A DNA stretch of 64,000 nucleotides, from contig BJOX01000168.1 in assembly GCA_009731375.1 (NCBI GenBank), forward strand, positions 591,357 through 655,356. The letters are read 5' to 3'. Below are positions 51,419-61,819 of this stretch, piece after piece. This DNA is from Paulinella micropora (lineage: Eukaryota; Cercozoa; Imbricatea; Euglyphida). A model generated the notes under the pieces. That model had not been told where the DNA came from, searched no databases, and saw only the letters and a program-made list of their open reading frames with translations. Each line of letters opens with the position of its first letter. Within the stretch, counting starts at the first letter, position 1. Made by a program: the position numbers and the translations under genes.

Positions 51419-52215
51419 TGATGATGATGACGATGTGATGATGATGATAATGATGATAATGACTCCCTCCTCCTCTCTCCTCCCTCCTCTCCTCCCTCCT
51501 CTCCTCCTCCTCTCCCTCCTCTTCTCCTCCTCTCTTCTCCTCGCTTCTCCTCTTTCCTCCTCACTCCTCCTCTCCTCCTCCTCATCCTCCTCCTCCTCCT
51601 TTACCTCCTCCTTCCTCCTCCTCTTCATCCTCTCTCCTCCTTCCCTCTCCTCCTCCTCCTCCTCCTCCTCCTCCCCCTCCCCCCCCCCCCCCCTCTCCTC
51701 CCCCCCCCCCCCCCCCNNNNNNNNNNNNNNNNNNNNNNNNNNNNNNNNNNNNNNNNNNNNNNNNNNNNNNNNNNNNNNNNNNNNNNNNNNNNNNNNNNNN
51801 NNNNNNNNNNNNNNNNNNNNNNNNNNNNNNNNNNNNNNNNNNNNNNNNNNNNNNNNNNNNNNNNNNNNNNNNNNNNNNNNNNNNNNNNNNNNNNNNNNNN
51901 NNNNNNNNNNNNNNNNNNNNNNNNNNNNNNNNNNTCCTCCTCCTCCTCTCTCCTCCTCCTCCTCTCCTCCTCCTCTCCCCTCCTCCTCTCTCCCCCCTAT
52001 TTCTCCTCCTCCTCCTCCTCCTCCTCCTCTCCTTCTCTTGCTCCTCTTTCCTCTCTCCTCTTCCTCCCTTCCTTCCCCTTTCTCTCCTCTCCCCTCCTCC
52101 TGCTTCTGCCCCTCCCTCCATCCAGCCTTCCTTCCTCCTTCGTCCTTCCTTCTTCCTTACCCCTCCTGCCCACTTCCCTTCCCTCCCCTTTCCACCTTCC
52201 TTCCTTCCCCTGCTT
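51254..52215. repeat. CAT/CGA/GAT and CTC trinucleotide arrays with gap
   Basis: CAT, CAG, CGA and GAT trinucleotide runs (51254-51460) followed by CTC/CCT pyrimidine arrays on both sides of a 218-base gap (51717-51934). No gene. Confidence 0.92.
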
Positions 52216-52391
52216 CATAGTACCCACTAGCCTATCAGTCTGACTCTCTATCTGCCTGTCTATATCCCTGTCTACCTTAGTATCTTTTTACTTGCGATTG
52301 TCTCGTGACTTCGTTCCTTCCTGTATCTCTCTCTCTCTCTGTCTCTCTTTCCACTTGTTCGCCGTGTTTGTGTTTGCGTCGTTCCTTCCTG

Positions 52392-52434
<43 letters not shown>

Positions 52435-52642
52435 ACTTGTTCGCCGTGTTTGTGTCTGCGCGCGCATGTGTGTGCGCTGTGTGTTGATTTTCAGTACGTT
52501 CCCCATGGGAACGAAAATCCTGATAATATTCGTTGATGGAACACACGTGGTGACAAAGGTACGCCAGCGAGAAACGACACAACATTCATCATAATCAGAT
52601 AGATACATAGACGAATAGAAAAGATTATATATACATACATGC

Positions 52643-52715
<73 letters not shown>

Positions 52716-52789
52716 AGTGTGTGTGTTTGTGTGTGTGTATGTATGTATGTATGTATACGTAAATCGAATCAGTGAGCGCCAATTTCCTC

Positions 52790-52845
<56 letters not shown>

Positions 52846-53405
52846 CATGCATGTTTGCGTAAGGGTTATGCCGTCGGGCGGGAAATATCTTATGTATGTG
52901 TGTATGTGTGTGTGTGTGTTTGTGTTTGTGTTTGTCTTTTGTGTCGGTAACGCGGCGAATTTTTCTCAGTACCGTGGGAAAAAGAGCACAGGCTTGATCA
53001 CAGACCATGGTACACACACACAGAGGCTTCANNNNNNNNNNACCCACCCCCACCACACACACACACACCACCTCCAACACACACACAAAACATACACGCG
53101 GGCACTTACTTCTCTGGATTACCAAAGATATGGTTATTATTCGTTGGGTTGGTTGAGATCGTTGACAGCAACAGCATCATCGATCATCAACATCAACATC
53201 ATCAACAACAACATCAACAACAACAAAATGCCTGTAGGTACTTATCCTCTCAGAGCCATCCGTTCCACTGGCTTCTTCCGAAACGGGGGGCTGGTATGAT
53301 CTTTTTTTCCATGTCCAAAAAAGGGAATGGATAACAAAAGATTCCGTAAATTGCGTGAAAATAAGATCAACTAATGCCTTTTTATCTGCCTCAATTCCAC
53401 TTTTT

Positions 53406-53441
<36 letters not shown>

Positions 53442-53719
53442 CTCCAAGGTGTAAAGAATGCGACGAAGAAATACAGCCTGGCAACAAGTTCTGCATGGGT
53501 ATCTCTCTCTCTCTCTCTGTATATGTATATATATATGTATATTTATATGTATATGTATATTTATTTATTTATTTATTTATTTATTTATTGATTTATTCAT
53601 TTATTTATTTATGTTTATTTTTATTATTATTAATATTTATTTATTCATTTATTTGTTCATCTATGTATCTATTTATTGATATTGATAAGGGTGTGGCGCA
53701 GCTGTACCCGTAGCATCAG

Positions 53720-53772
<53 letters not shown>

Positions 53773-53807
53773 NNNNNNNNNNNNNNNNNNNNNNNNNNNN
53801 NNNNNNN
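52216..53807. repeat. Mixed microsatellite region
   Basis: CT arrays (52325-52430, including a duplicated CGTTCCTTCCTGTATCTCTC block), TA then TG arrays (52652-52745), GA (52803-52842), T-run (53405-53441), ATTT (about 53540-53670), TATC (53720-53772) and small gaps. No gene is supported. Confidence 0.9.
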
Positions 53808-55455
53808 CTCCTCCTCCTCTCACACTTACATACTATTCTCTATCCTACCCTTCCTTTTACCCGTTTAGCACATGTAATAGAGGGTTTTCTGTCAAGGAGC
53901 CTGCTTTGGCTTGAGTTTTTGCTACGCTAGTAGGCTGGATTTGCTAATGAAGATGGCTGTCCTGTTGACGACAGATTGTATCCAGAGACAGAATTTTCTT
54001 CAAGACTATCAACAATTTTATATGATTTATTTGCAGTTGAATGAGATTGGAATAATAAAAGAGAAAACGTTGTAAATCTTGAACCGTGTTTCCAGGTTTT
54101 TGTGTAATAGTTTACTACAGCTCAGCCAGGCTTCAGGCTGGAAGGTGGAAGACGAGGAAATGTGAGTAAAGAAGAAAGAAAGTAGTCTACTAATTCTCTA
54201 CATTCTATTATCTAGATTGTCAATAGTAAGTTAAATATATATATATATATATGTGTAAATGCATATATACATATAAATATATATATATAATATAATTTTA
54301 TATAATATAATATAATATAATATATATGTATTATATATATATACATATTATATATATGTATATATGTATATAATAGTAAAAGGTTGCAGAGATTGTAACA
54401 AGACCCCTGGTCTTACCATTACGAGCTCAAGGAAAAATAGAATTTCATAATGAACACGACTGGTTCAAGGCTAGCCCCCACTTCAATAATATATAGAAAG
54501 GGAAGTCAGAATTGAACCCAAACAACAAGTTGAAGCTAAAGGGAAAAACCGTTAAAAATGGAGTGTCCCTATGACCGGGTCAACTGACACGATTCGTTAC
54601 GTCCGTAACCTACACATATGCGAAAACGTACCTACAAACAACAACTCATGAGTGTAATTTCCCTCATTTTGCTATAAATTCCCAGTCACGGGAAAAACTG
54701 CTAAATTTCATGGAATTTCCGTACAAATTTTCCTTATCCTTCAAACGGTTACTACAATTGCTACAAAAGGTTCGGGTCAACGCTATTATTAATATTAATA
54801 ACGTGGGAGGTTAAGTAATAATAAGGATGCCACGGGACTTTGTGTAACTTACATCCTAACAACCTTCACCACTCAGGTACACGGCTACCGGTTAAGTGTA
54901 AAATATTAATATATAGGATTTAAGGCTCTATGTGATCCAAGCTTCCAAGCTTCCCCCCTCCTTCAAGTTATAGTAATATATAATAACACTGATTCGGAGG
55001 CTAAAACCGTTCACCGGAAGTATTCTTCAAAACCGGAAATATAATAAGACTCGAATTCATACATTTAATATTAATAACAAGGAATCACTTCCACTAGTGA
55101 ATTCAAGTTCACGTAAACTTGAACTCAGTAACGATGTAGTATACAGTGGGTTTACATAGCACCCCTCCCCCCTCCTTTGAGATCGCTCGATCTCAATTCA
55201 TGGAGTAATACCAACGGAGACTACATCTACTTATAATCTCGGCGCCGTCAGTGCCGGCATATGGGGGAATCCTAGCTAGCAGATTGTCCACTGACCATAC
55301 CAAGATCTCAATAGTATCCATGCTTGACCTTCGATCAAATCTACCAAGAGCCATCCAACAGATTAAATGCTTGTGCTTCCGTGTGGGCTAAGTTCTTAGA
55401 CTTAATGTTACCAGACTTGAAGATCGTGAACTAACACTCGGAAGGTCCCAGTCTC
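53808..55455. other. AT-rich non-coding spacer
   Basis: A TA/ATAT-rich stretch at about 54230-54375 and scattered inverted repeats (for example TTCAAGTT/AACTTGAA near 55103-55126). No recognisable gene or RNA. Confidence 0.6.
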
Positions 55456-55459
55456 CTAA

Positions 55460-57563
55460 TGTTTAAGTGCATGCAATTGCCAATTGGTAATTTCTGTTAC
55501 CAATTGGCAACGTTTTTCCGTAACACTTTTTTGAAGAATTATTTTGCAGTTTCTGGGCTCAATAAAGCACAATTGATTACTAATCCGGCTTCCTACACAC
55601 TTCAGCAATCGTTGCGTAAAATTTTCAGCCAAAAAGAGTGTATACAAGTTGAGAAAAATGCACTTGACTGAGCCACCCTATTTTGGAGATTTTTGCATTT
55701 TCTGACAAAGTATGGAGGTAGGAAGCTGTGTTTCTGTTCTTTTTTTTTTTAAGTCACTGGCAGCGTGGGTTTACAAAGAAAATAGTGGAAAGTAACATCA
55801 ATATAATTTGGTTCATGTTTCCATGAAAAAAAGATATTGAAACAGCTACTTCTATGTGTATCGTCTTTCCAATTATAGATAATTTTATTTTTATTACAAG
55901 TGGATATTATTTGGTTGGAGAAGAGCATGCCGTGAATAACTTTTGGTTTTTGTTTGACAAAGCGCATGCAAAATACATAGAGATTAGATATTTCTGCTCA
56001 GATAGACAAGACACCTTAGCAAACGAAGACAGAAAGGATGTGGGAGGAGCATAGTTCTGTTTTCGTTAATTCTGAAGGTAGAAACGCGTGACTCCTAACA
56101 GTTTACATTACACAAAGGCTTCCTTCTGTCACATCAATATTTGTACATACACATGCGCCCATAGGTAAGAAAGCATAGGAAAGAGATGATAAAAAAAGAG
56201 CAGTATGATTGTGTGCACACAGCTCGAATAGAAACAGAATACAGCAAAACTTGTATTTGTCACAACATAAAGCAATTTATGTCATTCATAACCCCCACAC
56301 TTTTTTGTTGCTTTGCCAGCTAACCTTGAATTCTGTGTGTGACGCCTATGTGATCTGTCTCGTTGGTTTCATATGTTGTTGTGTATGTGCAGAGAATTCA
56401 AGCAGACAGTGCACGCATTTCGTGTGTTTTTGTGCAATCCATTTTTCTGTGTTTTGTGTGTTTTTGCTGTTATGAATTATTTCACATGTTGTCACAAGCT
56501 TGTACGTCCACCACCCATGCATTTGTGTGTGTTTCTTTTATCACATCACATGTGCATGACACACTGAGAATAGAGAGAAATATATTTAAGAAAATCATGT
56601 TTGAGAAAATAAAATCAAGAAAATAACAGAACAACTTGCTTTTTTCTCATTACATAATCACTGTGTACATGTGCTCTGTTCTATTTCCAGCTTGCAACAT
56701 TGCTACGTGTTTGCCTGCACAATTCCACACTCACGTTACCCTTACTGTGTACACAAACATGTTTTGTTTGCTGACCAACGATATTTTTTTCTTGTGTGTT
56801 GCCACCCTTTTCCACATATTTTCTCCTACTTATTGGTGATGTTATCATGCATGTTTACTTTTTATATTTCGTTTGTGCTTGCAATCACCCTCGAGATTGC
56901 TAAATATGTTTGCATGTTCACCGCTTCACATTCTATTTCTGACATATATGGTTTTATTTGACAAAAACAAGTAATGTAAAACTGTTGCTTTGTGAAGCAT
57001 ATGGTTTTGTTTTCGTTTTTTGAGTTTCTTTACATCTTCGAAAAACTAAATAATGTTTGTTTTTGTTTTTGTTGTCGTTTGTGTCAACTCACAACATCAT
57101 GGAGACAAATTAGTTGCTGTTTTCATTTCATAATCTCATCTGAAAGGAAGCTGTTTTTTGTTGTTTGTATTTTATACTAATTCGCTATTGCAATCTATGC
57201 GCTCAAATATTAGCTCTGATTCTTAAGATAGTAACATGTCAATTTACAAAAGTCTTTACCAATACTAAATGATTATTTTTCCACATTGTATTCAAAAAAA
57301 TATCATTTTTTCAATTCTTATTTTTTCAAACAAACTCAGTTACCAATTGGCAGCAGCATTTTTGCAACCAGTACTACGACTGAGTGAACAGACTCACTAC
57401 ACCGTCATATTAAACTTTTCTTTTACATTTTTACAAGTTTCGGGTCTGGTTATTAATAATATAATGAACTTTTAATATTTTTATATAATTTTTTTATTTT
57501 TTCCTGCTTCTGAAAGTAGTTATTTTCATTGCCAATTGGCAATCATGCGCATGCACTTAAACA
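55460..57563. mobile_element. Putative non-autonomous DNA transposon, 2.1 kb
   Basis: The ends match as inverted repeats: TGTTTAAGTGCATGC at 55460-55474 and its complement at 57549-57563, followed inward after a short indel by ATTGCCAATTGG. CTAA flanks both sides (55456-55459, 57564-57567), a candidate 4-bp target duplication. The palindrome CCAATTGG occurs twice near each end (55480, 55500; 57343, 57532), resembling subterminal transposase-binding sites. Internal frames are short and unrecognised, so it would depend on a transposase elsewhere. Confidence 0.6.
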
Positions 57564-57659
57564 CTAATCCTACGCATGCGATTTTCCCGAACTTCGGTCA
57601 CAGTCCCATAGCCTGATCGAACACCAACCAGACTCTGTCTAATCAGTCAAATGTGAATG

Positions 57660-58770
57660 GTGCCTTGGCCCCGAGATCAGAATTGACCGAACCCAAAACT
57701 CCAAATCTTAAAATGACGATGGTATTCTCGCCGAGTTCTCCTCCCGTACCGTGTCAGTAAAGCTTTATGGTTGAGTATGACCCCCAGTACTCCATATACC
57801 ACACATATGGTGACGGTCAATGTGTGCCGAACTTCTACCCTCCTACCAGAATTCAAATCCTCCATCAATCTCCGCATCCCCGATGCTACGTTTCACTTCA
57901 GGCTCGGGTGTTTCTCAGAGTCCGGATCTGCCGGTCATGTAGCTCGAAGGAGCAATCCAACACTCCCCTCGGCCACGCCGATATTGTCCATGCCTCGTGA
58001 TCCTTGTCACACTTCAGTGTAGCACGATCTATCTTAGCATCCCAAAGTTCACTGTTTGCATCATCCCACCATACCGGAACATACTCGCGGTACATCCTGT
58101 TCTCAACCGTATGATCCTTATCACAAGACAGGTAAAACTGAAGCATAGGCGGAAGGTTCCTAAGCGCACTGCCCGACGATCAGGTCTTCCTCGAGTCCTT
58201 GGCCAACCGCACCACCTTCAGCACAAAGAGAACGTCCTTGTCCACTTTTGTCACGAATCTGGTCGGGGGCCTGACCAGATAGAACTGATCCAAAACACAC
58301 GTCATTCCCAGTATCTTATTCACATCCTTCCACAACTTGTGCTTGACTTCCACCTGCAAGTGTCCTACAGGCCCCTCCGGCTCAGGGCCGCCTGCACGTT
58401 CGCCTTCCTACACTTACCCTGCCTACTCCCCTGCTCTGAATAGATAATATCGTTTTCCGCCGCTCTCTTAGCCGCCTTCGATTCGTTTCTGACCCCTTCT
58501 CTCCGGCTTCGTGCTCCTTGAGACGTATCCGGCCCGCGCCCTTCTCGGGGATCCGTGCCTGTCCCCTTCCTGGCCCTGCCGGTCCACGGGTTTACTGCCA
58601 TCGGGTTCCTTATCCGTCCCCATCTTAGGAGTGTCCTCAAACTCCCACTTCTCCCTGACGAGCGCTTCTTTCAGCGTCTCGTTCTCTATCAGGAACGGAT
58701 CGTACTTGATGAGGCGCAGAACATTAACAATCTTGTTCTCTCCCCTGCCTCTAATCCGATAGTTAAAAGG
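57660..58770 (-). pseudogene. Degenerate gypsy pol C-terminal fragment
   Basis: Minus-strand frames match the end of the intact element's Pol. Near 58680-58765 there is YRIRGRGENKIVNVLRLIKY versus YKIRGRGKVQIVNVRRLIKY, then DPFLIENETLKEAL. Around 58200-58340 there is FYLVRPPTRF versus FYLMRPAEQH. At 57898-58146 there is AWTISAWPRGVLDCSFEL versus AWTIQTLPRGVLDVPFEL. At least two frame changes interrupt it. The fragment starts just before the integrase C-terminal domain and lacks catalytic regions and LTRs, so it is a truncated relic of a sister family. Confidence 0.82.
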
Positions 58771-59570
58771 CCATATGTAGTTAGCATGTAAATAAACTCA
58801 GTGAAATCGGGGCGCAAATCTGCGTTTAAACTAAAATAGATTTTTTAATACTGTTTTTTAAATTTACTAATAAAGATATTGAACTGGTCCGCACACAAAA
58901 AATATCAATATTATGTTATGAATTGATTACACACTACATATTTAAAGAGAAGACATTCTGTTTCAGTAAGGTTTTTTAAAAAAAAACACTATGACACATG
59001 TTAATGAAAATTACTTGAAACTAGTGTGCGGACCAGTTTAATTTTTTTCTTTTATATTCTATATTTGAAATTTTATGAAACCTTCTAGTTCAAAACTAGA
59101 TCGCAGCCCCTTTTTGACATGAAAAATGCATGTTGTTCAAGCCGGCCCTAACTTTTTTATACGGCAGTGACCCGATTTTTGCGAGGTTGATTTTTGGAAG
59201 AGGTCGTGAAATTTCCCATGTCAAAAATGGTGTCTATGCACTCGTCTTCGTTGTTGATATTTGTAGCTGCTTGTATCTTTGGTGGTCTTCGCTTTTCATA
59301 GTTCAATAGGATACTAGTTAAAGAACACTTGTATACATTTTTTCAATAAAATTCCTGCTCTGTACGACAAACGTACTTGGTGTTTGGTGGTATTTTTTTG
59401 CAATGAAAAAATGGAAAGTTATGTTTTGTGATTAGAAATCAGTTTGTATATGACTATAGAATGTCTAAATCTGTTTGTATACTTAATACACGTAAATTCA
59501 CAAAGCCTGTCCTTGGTAATTTGAATACACAATGAGATTTCACACAGCGATTTTTCGATGGTATGTCTGA
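58771..59570. other. AT-rich spacer
   Basis: No recognisable gene. Confidence 0.5.
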
Positions 59571-60275
59571 CCAAAACATCACTTTGAAAATCGATGAGAG
59601 CGCATCGCTCCTTTCAATTTTATTGTTGAAAATGATGTTTTTGTTTATTGTGATGCTATTCCAAGCCTCGGAACATGTGCACAGACCTCCTGACATGCAC
59701 ACATGGTCACTGCCTTTTCGAGTTTCATGCTTCAAAAATGTCTGAGTTTATATTTTTAGACACACACAAAAATAAGTCACAAAAAGTCAGGAATGTTCAA
59801 CTAGTGAACACAGGAGTTAAATTAACTACTTTCTAGCAACATTTAATGAATAATACAACTCCTATGACGATTTTTTCATTTTTTCTTGGATTCATTACTA
59901 CCGGCCAAAACATCACTTTGAAAATCGATGAGAGCGCATCGCTCCTTTCAATTTTATTGTTGAAAATGATTTTTTTTGTTTACTGTGATGCTATTCAAAG
60001 CCTCAGAACATGTGCACAGACCTCCTGAAAATGCACACAAGGTCACTGCCTTCTCGAGTTTCATGCTTCAAAAATTGTCTGACTTTATATTTTTAGACAC
60101 ACACAAAAATAAGCCACAATATATTTTTAGACACACACAAAAATAAGCCACAAAAAGTCAGGAATGTTCAACTAGTGAACACAGGAGTTAAATTAACTAC
60201 TTTCCAGCAACATTTGATGAATAATACAACTCCTATGACGATTTTTTCATTTTTGCTTTGATTCATTACGACCGG
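59571..60275 (+). repeat. 334-bp tandem repeat, two copies
   Basis: Copies start at 59571 and 59905 with CCAAAACATCACTTTGAAAA and end near TTCATTACTACCGG / TTCATTACGACCGG. The second copy is longer because a 36-bp piece (TATTTTTAGACACACACAAA, then AATAAGCCACAA) is duplicated at about 60088-60155. Short frames shared by both copies are not convincing genes. Confidence 0.85.
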
Positions 60276-60809
60276 TTTTCACTTTGCAGCATATACAAAT
60301 GCTATTTTAATGAAAAGTATATACATATGTTCCTTGAAACTGAGTGAACTGAATTCTTACGTTCTTCATTCATTATGTGTTCCTTATACATCAGAAACTA
60401 GTTATGTATAGGATCCTCTGACACCATTTTTCCAGTCTTGTTTCCCAGCTCAACCAAAAAAACCCGTAGAATTTCCTAGGCAATCGTGAAACTTCACGCT
60501 CAAAAAATGCGGGCCGGAGGGACTAGGTAAAAAGTTACTGGTTAGATGCAAGAATGCTTATTACGCAGGAACGAACATACCTACATTATTTTCTTTTATG
60601 TAGAATTCAAAGTAATCACTTAAATAAATTAAATAGTACATTGAAATAAAGTGAAAACTAAACGGTCATTTATTAGACTTTTGATGGGCAGCTAACTACA
60701 CTGATATGCTCCGTCTGTTGCACTACCTGATACTGACCCTATAGCTTCCAGTGCAGAACATCTTAGAAGATATGCCCTTCGGAACCTGCGGGTAATACAA
60801 CATGACAAA
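60276..60809. other. Spacer before second gypsy element
   Basis: AT-rich sequence with no recognised feature. Confidence 0.5.
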
Positions 60810-61055
60810 TGTAGGCATCACCCCCCGGATGGCCGGTAAAAAGTACCCTTTTTCTGGTGTCAGGTGCACCTAGTTTTTTCCCATTATTTTCAATATCGTT
60901 TGGCCGGATTTGACCTAATGCCATTTTAACCTTGGTCTGTTGCAGTTTTCTTTTCGGCTTCACTGAGCTAATATAACGAGACATCATTCTCTTTTGGGGA
61001 TTTGTGTCTGGTTGTATTACCGACTTTTTATTGAGCTATCTTCGGGGATTGTAAC
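60810..61055 (+). repeat. 5' LTR of second gypsy element
   Basis: 246 bp, TGTAGGCATCACCCCCCGGA to GGGGATTGTAACA. It is homologous along its length to the reverse complement of 38582-38818, with many substitutions and small indels. Confidence 0.88.
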
Positions 61056-61819
61056 ATTGGAGTCACCAGCACAAGGCTGATTTCTTTTCTGGCTTGTTTT
61101 TGGAACAGCAGAAAGAAAAATTGGACAGACCTATCTCTTCTGAGTAGGTGTTCCAAAAAACAAATACTCCAGCACATCCCCACACAGCTCTTTTTGCAAA
61201 ACTAGACGTCTAGGCGTTTGTGAGTAGGTGTCTCAGTACCCTCTCCACAGCCTGTATCTGTGTCCTCACAAGGAGGCCAGACACCAGACCTCGTAGCTGT
61301 TCTTTTGTTCTCTCTTGAGACAGAGACAGAGTAGGTCAACAGACGTACAAACAAACACTCACAGATACAAACAAACTTGAAGGACACGAGCGTAGTACTC
61401 TACCTTTCAAGTCTGTGCACTTTGTTGCCTCTCAAACCACACACATCAGAGTATTTTTGCAAATCTCTGACTGTCTTTCGACAATAGGTCTGAACAAGTG
61501 TCAGACGACAAGTCGACTTCTCAAGGAGTGCTTCTCTAGCCTCTTTGACATTATCTGTACATAGGTCCTCGTACCTCATAACAGATACAACAACAAAAAG
61601 AGAAAAAGAAAAGAGGAGTGGAGAAGGAGATCAAATTTTCAGAGAAAGTCGTACAGATTACTTCTTTCTCACAAAAAAAAAAAAAACATAAGACATAGAG
61701 GTGAGACGCTCTCTCTCTATACTGTCTTTTCGTTTTTTCTCTCTATTCGTTCCTCATAGACGAACAGAGCAATTACGGGGTAGAAACAACTCTGTCTCAT
61801 CCGTATTCCTTCAGCGTCC
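61056..61819 (+). promoter_or_regulatory. Leader of second gypsy element with primer-binding site
   Basis: Starts T-TGGAGTCACCAGC right after the LTR. It contains CAGAGTATTTTTGCAAATCT near 61448, the complement of which lies in the other element's leader. No coding capacity is seen. Confidence 0.65.
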
